From assembly GCA_965232455.1 (NCBI GenBank), contig OZ246981.1, forward strand, positions 4,278,001-4,342,000: 64,000 nucleotides of DNA, written 5' to 3'. Of the stretch, positions 26,210 through 34,291 are shown in pieces (the first letter of the stretch is position 1; the number at the start of each line of letters is the position of its first letter). Source of the stretch: JBFGFX01 sp965232455 (GTDB lineage: Bacteria; Pseudomonadota; Gammaproteobacteria; Steroidobacterales; Woeseiaceae). The position numbers were made by a program, and so were the translations under genes. The notes under the pieces are model-generated. The model made no database searches. It worked only from the letters and a program-made list of their open reading frames with translations, and had not been told where the DNA came from.

Positions 26210-27154
26210 ATGAAAACACTGCTTGTTGCCACGGCGACCGCCGTAACCCTGATTTCCAACTCTGTGGAGGCTGCTATGAAAAAGCGCGTTACTTTCGAGA
26301 GTGCCGGCCAAACCATTGCCGGCGACCTGTACCTGCCCGACACGTTCAGCGAGGGCGACCGCTTACCCGGCGTCGTAGTTACCGGTGCGTGGATGACCGT
26401 CAAGGAGCAAATGGCGGGCGCCTATGCCGCCGAGCTTGCAGATCGAGGTTATGCCGCGCTGGCTTTTGACTTCCGAGGCTGGGGCCAGTCACCCGATAGC
26501 ATTCAATATCTGGAGAACCCGGTTCGCAAGACAGAGGACATCAACGCCGCCGTCAACTACCTCGCAACCCGTCCGGAAGTCGATTCGGCTCGAATCGCGG
26601 GTCTCGGTATCTGCGCGTCTGCCGGATACATGAGCGACGCGGCGCTGCAGAACGCCAACATCAAGAGCCTTTCGCTGGTTGCACCCTGGCTCCATGACGC
26701 GGAGATCGTCGACGCTACCTATGGCGGAAAAGAAGGCGTTTCCGCGCTAATCGAAACCGGCCGAAACGCCGAACGAGCGGACGAACCCGTCATCCTCGAA
26801 GCCGCAAGCCTCTCGAACGAAGAGGCGGTGATGTACCAGGCCCCATATTACACGGAGACGGATCGCGGCCTGATCCCGGAATTCGACAACAAGTTCAACG
26901 CGGCGTCCTGGGAAGGGTGGCTGACGTACGACGCCATTCAGACGGCCGATCAGCTCGAGAAGCCGACCCTGCTCGTGCATTCCGAGACGGCTGCGATCCC
27001 GCAAGGCGCCAGGGAATACGCTCGGCGCATGGGCGCAAACGCTACGGCAATCTGGTTGCCCGAGCTTACCCAATTCGATTTTTACGATCGTCCGGATGCC
27101 GTGGAAAGCTCGGTGGATGCCGTGTCGAAACACTTCGAGCGGACCCTCAAGTGA
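26210..27154 (+). CDS. Secreted alpha/beta hydrolase, DLH/YcjY-like
   Basis: 314 residues from the ATG at 26210, which has GGGGAC upstream and opens a signal peptide (MKTLLVATATAVTLISNSVEAA). An ATG at 26171 is in frame but lies inside the inverted repeat. The alpha/beta hydrolase core is clear: AFDFRGWGQS, then the nucleophile elbow LGICASAGYM. The elbow has Cys where Ser is common, as in dienelactone hydrolases and YcjY-type proteins; a Ser two positions later is an alternative. The acid and His regions are near LLVHSETAAIP and QFDFYDRP, and the expected catalytic His is not obvious in the latter. Its stop overlaps the next gene's GTG. Confidence 0.8.
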   Translation: MKTLLVATATAVTLISNSVEAAMKKRVTFESAGQTIAGDLYLPDTFSEGDRLPGVVVTGAWMTVKEQMAGAYAAELADRGYAALAFDFRGWGQSPDSIQYLENPVRKTEDINAAVNYLATRPEVDSARIAGLGICASAGYMSDAALQNANIKSLSLVAPWLHDAEIVDATYGGKEGVSALIETGRNAERADEPVILEAASLSNEEAVMYQAPYYTETDRGLIPEFDNKFNAASWEGWLTYDAIQTADQLEKPTLLVHSETAAIPQGAREYARRMGANATAIWLPELTQFDFYDRPDAVESSVDAVSKHFERTLK

Positions 27155-28107
27155 GTAACTCGATCATCAGAACTTCAATCATAGGATTGCTCGTCATGAC
27201 ACTGTTATCAGTCAACTCCGAAGTCACCGGCGCCGAATCCCAAGACGTTGCCGCTATCCAAACGATCGTCGAGAGCGTTGCCGTGCTGGCGGACAGCGGA
27301 AATTTCGAGTCGCTGGAAAAGCTTTATGCCGATGAAATCCTGGTGGATTACACCTCGCTGGGAGGCGGGGAACCGGAACTCAAGAGCCCCAAAACCCTGA
27401 TGAACGAGTGGGCCGGAGTCTTACCCGGCTTCGATCGAACGCGGCATGAGATCTCGAACGTCAAGGTGGTAGTAACAGGTCCGCGGGCAGTAGCGACGGC
27501 AGACGTCGTTGCGGACCACTACGTTGCCGATCTCCACTGGCAGGTCTCCGGCGACTATCGATACGAGCTTCTCGATATCGGCGGTGAATGGCGCATCGTT
27601 GCTGCAACGTTCAATCTTCGCGACGAGAAAGGCACGCGGGACGTGTTTGGTCCTGCCGCAGAAAACGCGATTGCCAATCCGCCTACATACGTCACCCGTC
27701 AGCAAACGGTAGAGGCCGTTCGGACATTCCTGCTAGCGCTTGAAGAGAAGGATATGGAAAAATTCGCCACCGTCTGGGCGGACGATGCGGTGCAGGACAT
27801 GCCCTATTCTCCGGAAGGTCACCCCAAGCGCGTGGTTGGCAGGGACGAGCTGGTGAAGTTCTACTCGGGTTGGCCGGAAAACGCCGGAGAAGCGGACTTC
27901 ACCTCACACCTGGTTTTCTACCCAATGCAGGATCCCGAGACGATCTTTGCCGAATTCAGGGGTGACGTGGAGGTTGTCCCGACCGGACGCCGATACAAAC
28001 AAACGTACGGAGGTTTCTTCCATGTGGTTGACGGAAAAATAACGCTGTTTCGGGAGTACTACGACCCGGCTCCCTTCGCATGGGCGTTCGGTTTGGATGA
28101 AGAGTGA
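27151..28107 (+). CDS. Exported protein with two SnoaL-like (NTF2-fold) domains
   Basis: 318 residues from a GTG overlapping the hydrolase stop (GTGA), opening with a hydrophobic export signal (SIIRTSIIGLLVMTLL). Domain 1 (about residues 30-160) reads IQTIVESVAVLADSGNFESLEKLYADEILVDYTSLGG ... GEWRIVAATFN. Domain 2 (about 185-310) reads TVEAVRTFLLALEEKDMEKFATVWADDAVQDMPYSPEG ... GGFFHVVDGKITLFREYYDP. Both have the SnoaL/NTF2 pattern of small-molecule-binding or isomerase-like cones. No catalytic set can be assigned. Coupling to the hydrolase indicates a shared substrate pathway. Confidence 0.8.
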   Translation: MSNSIIRTSIIGLLVMTLLSVNSEVTGAESQDVAAIQTIVESVAVLADSGNFESLEKLYADEILVDYTSLGGGEPELKSPKTLMNEWAGVLPGFDRTRHEISNVKVVVTGPRAVATADVVADHYVADLHWQVSGDYRYELLDIGGEWRIVAATFNLRDEKGTRDVFGPAAENAIANPPTYVTRQQTVEAVRTFLLALEEKDMEKFATVWADDAVQDMPYSPEGHPKRVVGRDELVKFYSGWPENAGEADFTSHLVFYPMQDPETIFAEFRGDVEVVPTGRRYKQTYGGFFHVVDGKITLFREYYDPAPFAWAFGLDEE

Positions 28108-28202
28108 TCCTCGCGGCGGCTTCGGCGCGTCCACTGCCCTGAAGCCGCCAAATCATCCCGATCACGTTTCATGCTCGTAAAACGCGTCCAAGTCACTGCT
28201 TG

Positions 28203-28988
28203 TCAGCGGGTGCTCTCCGCCACGCCCCACCGAACGGCGTTGCTCAGCAATTTGGCAAAAATCGGGTTTTCATAGGCAACGTGGTCCTGCCCAAATTGAA
28301 GGTAGGCGACCGGCGAGTTGTACGACGTCTTGGTCCAACCCACCAGGTTGCTGCCGGTCGGGTGATCCTCGAAGCCGATTCCGCCGTACCGGAAGTTCTT
28401 GGCCTCGAACTCGAAATCGCTGCGCAGGAGCGGATCAACCGCGTCTTCGTCGACCGGGTAGAGATACACTTCGTCCTTGAACTCAAAGCTCTCGCTGAGG
28501 CCCGCAACAATGGGGTGATTCGGATCTTCTACAGTGATTGTCTGCTGCGTGCGGAACCGATAGCCCGAGCCCGGGTACGATTTGCCGTTGAACTCACCGG
28601 GTAGAAAGTGAAAACGCGCGCCGATTACTTCCGCATACTCAGGCCAGGTTGGCCAGCTCGCTGCTGCGTGGTGCAGGAAGATCATCGGCTTGCCCTCATC
28701 CAGCAGCGCCAGGAAATTCGCCTTGAAGCTCTCGCTAGGATCATAGACGGTGAACGGCGGGTCGTTCTTGGTGAACCTCACTCCGGGCATATCGTAAAAA
28801 ACGACAATATCGAACGGTTTCGCGCCGGCAGGGCTGAGGACCGCCTCCGCGGCCGGATGTTCAACGTGGGTCCAGTGGACAAGCGTGTCCGGGTCAGCCA
28901 CCTTCACTCGATCGATGAACTGGAAGAACGGTTCTCGCTCGAAGGCGTGACCTTTCGTAACCAGTAGCGCTTCGATTACGTTAGACAT
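28203..28988 (-). CDS. ThuA-like domain protein
   Basis: 261 residues, no signal peptide. It matches the ThuA / trehalose-utilisation family, a class I glutamine-amidotransferase-like fold: ALLVTKGHAFEREPFF at the N-terminus, FDIVVFYDMPGV, the central KPMIFLHHAAASWPTWPEYAEVIGARF, and HPIVAGLSESFEFKDEVYLYP. The His pair in FLHHAA replaces the nucleophile Cys of true amidotransferases, as usual in the family. The reaction is unknown; some relatives act on keto-sugars. It is last in the TetR-controlled operon, 11 bases behind the GST. It converges with the SnoaL gene. Confidence 0.82.
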   Translation of the reverse strand: MSNVIEALLVTKGHAFEREPFFQFIDRVKVADPDTLVHWTHVEHPAAEAVLSPAGAKPFDIVVFYDMPGVRFTKNDPPFTVYDPSESFKANFLALLDEGKPMIFLHHAAASWPTWPEYAEVIGARFHFLPGEFNGKSYPGSGYRFRTQQTITVEDPNHPIVAGLSESFEFKDEVYLYPVDEDAVDPLLRSDFEFEAKNFRYGGIGFEDHPTGSNLVGWTKTSYNSPVAYLQFGQDHVAYENPIFAKLLSNAVRWGVAESTR

Positions 28989-28999
28989 AGTTGAGTACC

Positions 29000-29671
29000 T
29001 TATTTCGTGACCATGTTTCGGGTCGCAGCGATCTTCTCTTCGTCGCTCTTCGGGTCGTCGTCAGTGTTCGGAACCTGCACACCCTTCGCAGCCGCAGGTC
29101 GTGCCGCGATCTGGTCGAGCCAACGCTGCAAATGCGGAAACTCATCGATGTCGACACCGGCCCAGTCGTGGAGTCGAGCCCAGCACCAGTGGGCGATGTC
29201 GGCAATCGAGTAGTCATCAACCAGGAACTCACGATCTGTCAGACGTTGGTCCAGCACGCCGTAAAGACGCCGGGTTTCGTTCTGATAGCGCTCGATGGCA
29301 GCGGGAATGTTCTCGGGGAAGTAGCGATAGAAGACGTGCGCCTGGCCTTGCATCGGCCCGAGACCGCCGATCTGGAACATCAGCCATTGGATGACCTCGT
29401 TTCGGCGCTTCGCATCTGTCGGCAATAGCTTGCCGGTTCTCTCCGCCAGGTACAGCATGATCGCGCCGGACTCGAAGATCCTGAAGTCGTCGTTATCCCG
29501 ATCTATGATCGCGGGAATACGGCCGTTCGGATTGATGGCAAGATACTCCGGAGACTTCTGAATGCCGGTCGTGATGTCGATGGGGTTTACGTTATACGGC
29601 AGCTCGAGCTCCTCCAGCGTTACGGAAGCTTTCCAGCCGTTGGGTGTTTTCCAGGTGTAGAGATCGATCAC
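29000..29671 (-). CDS. Glutathione S-transferase, YfcG/YghU-like
   Basis: 223 residues. The thioredoxin-like N-terminal domain begins MIDLYTWKTPNGWKASVTLEEL, where TPNGxK is the glutathione-binding loop of the Nu-type (YfcG/YghU) enzymes. This is followed by NPNGRIPAIIDRD (cis-Pro) and FESGAIMLYLAERTG (the ESGAI glutathione-binding turn). The helical C-terminal domain includes EFLVDDYSIADIAHW. Such cytosolic enzymes act as glutathione-linked disulfide reductases or peroxidases. It sits between a thioredoxin-fold gene and ThuA in an operon with a dehalogenase and an AhpD-like protein, pointing to handling of electrophiles or peroxides. Confidence 0.9.
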   Translation of the reverse strand: MIDLYTWKTPNGWKASVTLEELELPYNVNPIDITTGIQKSPEYLAINPNGRIPAIIDRDNDDFRIFESGAIMLYLAERTGKLLPTDAKRRNEVIQWLMFQIGGLGPMQGQAHVFYRYFPENIPAAIERYQNETRRLYGVLDQRLTDREFLVDDYSIADIAHWCWARLHDWAGVDIDEFPHLQRWLDQIAARPAAAKGVQVPNTDDDPKSDEEKIAATRNMVTK

Positions 29672-29699
29672 GGTTCTTCTCCAATTCGGTTTGTTGTGG

Positions 29700-30245
29700 T
29701 CAGCTCCACTTGATGGAGCAGCCGATGCTGGGTGTCTGCTCGGCCGGACCTTTGCCTGTCTCGGCGATCTGGCGCATGGCGTTCAGCAGCTCCGGCGTAC
29801 GATTGCTGGCGTCACCCATACGGGCATCGTCCAGCCGGCCGCGGTACTGGAGTTCACCGTCGGCATTGAAACCGAAAAAATCCGGCGTACAGACGGCGCC
29901 GTAGCTGCGGCCAACCGACTGATCCTCATCAACCAGGTAGGGGAAGCTGAAGTTGTGGCGTTCCGCGAACGCCTTCATCATGGGCGGGCTGTCGGCCGGC
30001 ACGTAGCGATAGTCGTTGGAACTGATCGCAACGACATTGATGCCTTCGCTTTTCAGCACGTTCGCATCGGCGACGAAGCGATCGATGATCGCTTGCACGT
30101 ATGGGCAGTGGTTGCAAATGAACGCAACCAGCGTTCCGTTTTCGCCCTTGAGTTCGTCGAGGCTGTAGGTCTTGCCGTCGGGGTCGCTCAGCGTAAATGG
30201 CGCTGCTTTCCAGCCGATGTCGGCAACGGGTGTGTCGAGCAACAT
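29700..30245 (-). CDS. Thioredoxin-fold redoxin (AhpC/TSA type, CNHCPY)
   Basis: 181 residues from the ATG at 30245, which has AGGAG seven bases upstream. The longer open frame to 30632 runs inside the dehalogenase gene and is a shadow. Sequence: WKAAPFTLSDPDGKTYSLDEL, the redox motif ICNHCPYVQAIIDRF (CxxC), VAISSNDYRYVPADSP, and TPDFFGFNADGELQYRGRLDDAR. This is the thioredoxin-family type whose CxxC is followed by Pro-Tyr. It is cytoplasmic because no signal is present. It lies 107 bases behind the dehalogenase and 28 ahead of the GST. It probably reduces peroxides or disulfides. Confidence 0.88.
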   Translation of the reverse strand: MLLDTPVADIGWKAAPFTLSDPDGKTYSLDELKGENGTLVAFICNHCPYVQAIIDRFVADANVLKSEGINVVAISSNDYRYVPADSPPMMKAFAERHNFSFPYLVDEDQSVGRSYGAVCTPDFFGFNADGELQYRGRLDDARMGDASNRTPELLNAMRQIAETGKGPAEQTPSIGCSIKWS

Positions 30246-30352
30246 GAGGATTCTCCTAAGCGGTATCTGATGGAAGTTTCGAGGGAGCCACGGACCCGGG
30301 TTCGCTTGGGGGAGCAGCAAATGACCGGGCCCGTGATTCTCGCAATGAGTGA

Positions 30353-31354
30353 TTACCTGCTCTCGAGTCGGCGGTAGAAGTCCGAGATGGCGCGGCCGAT
30401 CGCAAACGGCTGGTCTTCCTGCACGTAGTGCAGACCGGCGCCGATGTAAACGGTCTCGATGTTCTTCGCACGCTCCGACCAGTAGTCGGCGCCCTCGGGC
30501 GTATTGAGTGCTCCGGGCGTCGCGTACAGATACAGCCAGGGAATTTCGGTTTCCTCCAGAAACCTGTTGTAGTCCGTGACGATCCTGTCGGTTGCCGCAG
30601 GCTGTCCGCCGATGGGCATCTCGTTCGGCCACTGGTTGACCTGGATGCGTGACTGCTCGGTCGGGAACGGCGCCCGGTATACGTCGTGCGCCTCTTCCGA
30701 GAGCGGACGGACGATGAAGCCGGGCAAAGCGCCTTCAATGAAGAAGTTGTCTTCGATCAGGAGTTTTCGTCCGCTTTCCGGGTCACGCACGGTGCGGAAG
30801 AAGTCACCCAGCTCCGTTGGCATCGTGTCGTAGCTTTCGGCCGGTATCAGCGGCCCGATGATCGACTCCATCGTGACGATGGCTTTGACGTTGCCGGGAT
30901 TCTGCGCCGCATAATGCAGGCCCAGGCCCGAACCCCAGTCGTGCACGACCAGCGTGACGTTCTCGAGGTCGAGCTTCTCGACGAACGCCTCGAAATAACG
31001 GTAGTGGTCGCCGAAGGTGTAGTCCAATCTCGGTTGGTCCGATTTGCCGAAACCGATGTTGTCCGGCGCGATCAGGCGGCCCTGGCCTTCGAGGTGCGGC
31101 ATGATGTTACGCCACAGGTAGGAAGAGGTCGGCTGTCCGTGCAGGAAAAGGATCGGATCGCCCCGTCCCTCGTCGACGTAGGCCATTTTTGAGCCCAGAA
31201 TGTCTATGTACTTGTGGTCGTACGGGAATTCCGAGGACACCTCGAGCGGCGGTACCTTGAAGCCGGCGTAAGGGTTCGGATCCTGTGCATGAGCGCCGTT
31301 TCCGGTCAGGATCAGCGCGGCCGTGGTGAGCAGCAGTGTGCTTGTCGTTCTCAT
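30353..31354 (-). CDS. Exported haloalkane dehalogenase-like hydrolase (HLD-II type)
   Basis: 333 residues with a signal peptide ending GAHAQ. The catalytic set of subfamily II is in place: nucleophile Asp139 in VHDWGSG, acid Glu163 in TMESIIGP, and His309 in GLHYVQEDQP. Trp140 is one halide ligand. The other halide ligand, usually Asn in HGNPTSS, is Gln74 (HGQPTSSYLWRNI). The enzyme would replace halogen by hydroxyl on haloalkanes, but the Gln and the export signal are unusual, so activity on another ester or epoxide is possible. Second gene of the TetR operon, 30 bases after the AhpD-like gene. Confidence 0.88.
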   Translation of the reverse strand: MRTTSTLLLTTAALILTGNGAHAQDPNPYAGFKVPPLEVSSEFPYDHKYIDILGSKMAYVDEGRGDPILFLHGQPTSSYLWRNIMPHLEGQGRLIAPDNIGFGKSDQPRLDYTFGDHYRYFEAFVEKLDLENVTLVVHDWGSGLGLHYAAQNPGNVKAIVTMESIIGPLIPAESYDTMPTELGDFFRTVRDPESGRKLLIEDNFFIEGALPGFIVRPLSEEAHDVYRAPFPTEQSRIQVNQWPNEMPIGGQPAATDRIVTDYNRFLEETEIPWLYLYATPGALNTPEGADYWSERAKNIETVYIGAGLHYVQEDQPFAIGRAISDFYRRLESR

Positions 31355-31384
31355 CGTTCTTGCTCCAAATTCGTTTGTCAGACT

Positions 31385-31945
31385 TCAGCGTTGGTCGCTG
31401 GCGGCCCAGGTGTTCGCTTTGAACGCAGCGTCGACCGGGGTTTGCGCAACGTGATTGGTGTAGTTGGACATCACCTTCAGGCTGGTGCCGAGAATGACCT
31501 CCAGCACCGTCTGCTTCGTGTAGCCGGCGGCGAAAAACGCATCCAGGTCGGTTTGTTCGACCCAGCCGCGCGTTTCGTTGACGCGTGCTGCGAATACCCG
31601 AAGCGCCTCCAGCTTGGCGTCCGCAATCGACGTACCGTTTCGCAGTGCTTCGATCACGTCGTTCGGCACTTTCGCCATTTGCGACAGCGACGTGTGCGCG
31701 GCCATGCAATAGGTGCAGCCGTTCAGGCGGTTGTTGGTCATCAGGATGATCTGGCGCTCGGTTTCGCTCAGATCGGTTTTGTCGAAGATGCCGGCAAGCG
31801 TCATGTAGCCCTCCAGCAGCGCCGGTGATTCGGATTGAACCGCCAGCAGGTTCGGCGTGAACCCGTAGGCGTCCTGGGCGCCCTGCAGCAGGCCCTTGCT
31901 GCCTTCGGGTGCGGATTCTTTGGTGTGTACGGTGAAATCGGTCAT
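31385..31945 (-). CDS. AhpD-like carboxymuconolactone decarboxylase family protein
   Basis: 186 residues, all helical in pattern. The active-site stretch NNRLNGCTYCMAAHTSL has the CxxC...H of AhpD-like peroxidase/disulfide reductases, preceded by TDLSETERQIILM. It is cytoplasmic and would act as a CxxC-dependent peroxidase or reductase partner, possibly with the redoxin encoded two genes on. First gene of the operon; the promoter (-35 at 32023-32028, -10 at 32000-32005) and TetR operator lie directly upstream. Confidence 0.9.
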   Translation of the reverse strand: MTDFTVHTKESAPEGSKGLLQGAQDAYGFTPNLLAVQSESPALLEGYMTLAGIFDKTDLSETERQIILMTNNRLNGCTYCMAAHTSLSQMAKVPNDVIEALRNGTSIADAKLEALRVFAARVNETRGWVEQTDLDAFFAAGYTKQTVLEVILGTSLKVMSNYTNHVAQTPVDAAFKANTWAASDQR

Positions 31946-31979
31946 TGTCCGGTCCTCAATTTGGTCGTCTAAACGGGTT

Positions 31980-32028
31980 GTTTGTACTGATCGGTTTAAA
32001 CTTTAGCGAGTGTGGAACGATCAGTCAA
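31980..32028 (-). promoter_or_regulatory. Promoter and TetR operator of the dehalogenase operon
   Basis: On the minus strand TTGACT (32028-32023) and TAAAGT (32005-32000) are 17 bases apart. A 22-base imperfect dyad at 31980-32001 (core ACCGATCAGT with GTTT and AAAC arms) begins at the end of the -10 and covers the start site. An almost identical site, with core ACCGATCATT and the same ACAAAC arm, lies in front of tetR at 32682-32703. A bound repressor at this place would stop transcription initiation. Confidence 0.82.
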
Positions 32029-32060
32029 GACTAATCTGAAATTTTCTTAGAGGGCGGCGT

Positions 32061-32642
32061 TTAGCGGAGGAGGCGGTCAGCCTGGGCGGAGAATTCCCAC
32101 AGGTCCTCGTCCGTATAAGCGCCTCGACCAAGGACGCGAAGGGCGATCATCAGCGATAACAAAATTTTGGCCGTCGGCAGCGGATCCACCGAAGACGGTA
32201 TTTCCTTCCGGGCCTGCCCAACCTCGATACACCGGCGAAAAAACGCGATGGCCTCATCATGGCCCTGCCTGATAACGGCCCGGGTTTTGGCGTCGTGCGC
32301 CCACAGCTCCAGTGTCGTATTGATCAGGAAACAGCCCTTTTTGTCCTTATCCGCGATGGTTTCGCGGGTTACGGCGTCAAACAGGCCGTGAATGGCTTTC
32401 AGAGGGTCGTCCAGCGCCTCCAATTTGGCCAGCGTCGCGCGATGATTCTCCGAGTGATACTTGAGCAGCGCCTGGTGAAAAAGCGACTGTTTCCCGCCGA
32501 ACGCGTTGTAAAGGCTCCCACGGCCGATGCCGGTGCCCTTGATGAGGTCATTGATCGACGTGGCTTCGTAGCCTTTTTCCCAGAAGACTTTCATGGCTTT
32601 CTCAACCACGGCGTCTTCGCTAAACGATTTTTCCCAAGGCAC
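32061..32642 (-). CDS. TetR-family repressor
   Basis: 193 residues from a GTG at 32642 preceded by AGGAG with a seven-base spacer. The open frame continues to 32696, but that would place the operator inside the coding region, and MPWEKSF is the usual start of this TetR group. The N-terminal helix-turn-helix is GYEATSINDLIKGTGIGRGSLYNAFGGKQSLF (about residues 24-55). The C-terminal ligand domain includes KKGCFLINTTLELWAHD. It lies upstream of, and in the same direction as, the dehalogenase operon, and both promoters carry the same dyad. It probably represses itself and that operon; the inducer is unknown and could be an electrophile. Confidence 0.92.
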   Translation of the reverse strand: MPWEKSFSEDAVVEKAMKVFWEKGYEATSINDLIKGTGIGRGSLYNAFGGKQSLFHQALLKYHSENHRATLAKLEALDDPLKAIHGLFDAVTRETIADKDKKGCFLINTTLELWAHDAKTRAVIRQGHDEAIAFFRRCIEVGQARKEIPSSVDPLPTAKILLSLMIALRVLGRGAYTDEDLWEFSAQADRLLR

Positions 32643-32681
32643 GGGAGATCTCCTGGCAGTGTTAATAATCGGCATAGTAAC

Positions 32682-32703
32682 ATTTATACCGATCATTACA
32701 AAC
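32682..32703 (-). promoter_or_regulatory. TetR operator in the tetR promoter
   Basis: A 22-base site matching the operator at 31980-32001 in reverse orientation (shared TT-A-ACCGATCA-TACAAAC, about 18 of 22 bases). A TATAAA -10-like hexamer lies at its edge on the minus strand. The position, 40 to 61 bases before the GTG start, fits autorepression. Confidence 0.78.
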
Positions 32704-32759
32704 TAGCGGTGAACTAGTCGCGGTACCCGTCTGCCTCAGTAAGCTGGATCGCCGGTCAT

Positions 32760-33203
32760 CTAGTTGCGTCGGACCAAAACCTCCCGAAGCGGGTCACCTC
32801 CGTCGATAAAGAAGCGGCCGCCGGGCTTGAGTGACGCAGCGATCCTGGCGCTGGCCCGTGCCTGACGGTCTGGATGGCGGCCATCCAGTACGCCCACTCG
32901 AACGGCGAACGCGATATCGAATGGCCTATCATCCGGCAACAACTGAAAGTCCTCGATGGCTGCCCGGCGCACGGCCAATTGTCCTGACGCGATCAGCTGT
33001 TTACCGTTTTCGCGCGCCAGAGCGACCGCCTTTGCGGAACGGTCAATCGCAAGGACATGGCCATCACCGATACGACGGGCGACTTCCCTCGCCGCCGCAC
33101 CGGGACCGCAGCCGATCTCGAGAACGCGCATGCCCGATCTTATTGGGAGTGCGTCGACAATCGCCTTCAGACGAGGAGATAGTCGATCCGAGCGGACCGG
33201 CAT
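32760..33203 (-). CDS. SAM-dependent methyltransferase, class I
   Basis: 147 residues, shorter than most in the family. The glycine-rich motif I is VLEIGCGPGAAA, followed by VLAIDRSAKAVALA (motif II acidic end) and FDIAFAVRVG. A late strand is KPGGRFFIDGGDP. It covers only the SAM-binding core, with no extra substrate domain. The substrate is unknown. It is last in an ArsR-led minus-strand run; the gap to the VOC gene is 4 bases. A 117-base gap separates it from tetR. Confidence 0.83.
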   Translation of the reverse strand: MPVRSDRLSPRLKAIVDALPIRSGMRVLEIGCGPGAAAREVARRIGDGHVLAIDRSAKAVALARENGKQLIASGQLAVRRAAIEDFQLLPDDRPFDIAFAVRVGVLDGRHPDRQARASARIAASLKPGGRFFIDGGDPLREVLVRRN

Positions 33204-33207
33204 GAGA

Positions 33208-33576
33208 CTAAGCGGAATCCAGCTGATGCAACAGAATTGAGTTGCCTTCAGAGTCTAGGCAAACCGTCATCCGACAATTCGGCCCGCGGATGACATCGCT
33301 CGTGAACTCGACTCCTTCACCCTCGAGTCTCTCGATGACTGCCGCGAGGTCGTCGACCTCCAACGCGATCGTACCGCCAGCGGAGGAGCTCGGTACTTCA
33401 CCGGTGGTGTTGGTTAACGCCAGGCATCCGCCATTGGGCAGATCGTACTCGACCCAATGCATGTCGCCCTGGCCGCCGGCTGCACCAACTTCAAGCCCGA
33501 GCGTCTTCTCGTAGAATTGACGCGCGCGATCGATGTCGGTGATCGGATACATCGTGAATGCGACTTTTGAAAACAC
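33208..33576 (-). CDS. VOC (glyoxalase/bleomycin-resistance) family protein
   Basis: 122 residues from a GTG at 33576, with AAGGGT six bases upstream. The frame extends to 33660 but would overlap the DUF1801 gene. The betaalphabetabetabeta units are ITDIDRARQFYEKTLGLEV, MHWVEYDLPNGGCLAL, and VDDLAAVIERLEGEGVEF ... FLDSEGN-like VCLDSEGNSILLHQ. Metal-dependent dioxygenases, isomerases and binding proteins share this fold; no function can be fixed. Confidence 0.85.
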   Translation of the reverse strand: MFSKVAFTMYPITDIDRARQFYEKTLGLEVGAAGGQGDMHWVEYDLPNGGCLALTNTTGEVPSSSAGGTIALEVDDLAAVIERLEGEGVEFTSDVIRGPNCRMTVCLDSEGNSILLHQLDSA

Positions 33577-33610
33577 ATTGTTACCCTTGTTTGAGACGAG
33601 ATAAAACCTT

Positions 33611-34024
33611 TCAAAACTTTTCGCCGGGAAGTTGACTGGCTTGTTCAACCCAATTCGCAATCTGCGCCTCGTCCGGCCTATCGTCCTCGAAGATATTGAA
33701 GTAGCGGGTGCCTTCGATCTTTGATTCCACGGGCGGCACGGGCTCCAATGAAGTTCCTCGCATAAAAGTGAGCTGGACGTACCTTTTGTAGCAGTACATT
33801 GCGAGAAACCATCCGTCTTCCTTTCCGTAGAGCGGTGTATTCCATTTCACGGCCTTTTTCACGTCCGGAACGATTCGCATGACGATGTCGTCGATGAGTC
33901 TACCGACGTCGCTTTTCCATTCCGGCATTGCGGCGATATAGGCTTCAACCGGCGCATCACCGTCTCCCTTTTCGATCTGGGGGTTTCCGCTGGAGAGGAG
34001 TTTTGGTCTTTTCTTGCCCGGCAT
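33611..34024 (-). CDS. DUF1801 domain protein
   Basis: 137 residues. The DUF1801 (YdhG-like) pattern is clear: YIAAMPEWKSDVGRLIDDIVMRIVPDVKKAVKWNTPLYGKEDGWFLAMYCYKRYVQLTF and the late DEAQIANWVEQASQLPG. Cytoplasmic, function unknown; relatives are iron-chaperone-fold proteins often clustered with VOC, SRPBCC and ArsR genes. One base separates it from the small membrane protein upstream. Confidence 0.87.
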   Translation of the reverse strand: MPGKKRPKLLSSGNPQIEKGDGDAPVEAYIAAMPEWKSDVGRLIDDIVMRIVPDVKKAVKWNTPLYGKEDGWFLAMYCYKRYVQLTFMRGTSLEPVPPVESKIEGTRYFNIFEDDRPDEAQIANWVEQASQLPGEKF

Positions 34025-34025
34025 C

Positions 34026-34256
34026 TCACTCGCGATCCCAAACAGCGCTTGTTTTGTCAGGACCCTTGGTCACATACGGCAGGGCGAACAGGTAGAGTCC
34101 GCTGATCATCATCAGCATCAGTGGTGCTAATGGAGTGTAGAACAGCCATTCTTCCGTGTGTCCCAAGGCCTGGGAGATGAAGATGCCGATGACCGTCAGT
34201 GTGAATACGATGGAAACCCATCGATGTAACCGCCTTATTAACCTTTTCATGTTCAT
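34026..34256 (-). CDS. Small two-helix membrane protein
   Basis: 76 residues starting MNMKRLIRRLHRWVSIVF. Two membrane segments lie at about 12-32 and 41-61, and a charged tail (GPDKTSAVWDRE) follows. It resembles PepSY-associated transmembrane proteins in its HRW...IVFTL head, but is too short to assign. The second ATG (34250) is an equal start candidate. It lies between the SRPBCC and DUF1801 genes in the same direction. Confidence 0.7.
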   Translation of the reverse strand: MNMKRLIRRLHRWVSIVFTLTVIGIFISQALGHTEEWLFYTPLAPLMLMMISGLYLFALPYVTKGPDKTSAVWDRE

Positions 34257-34291
34257 AGTCAGACCGATGCGCGATCGAATACCCGACAGGA

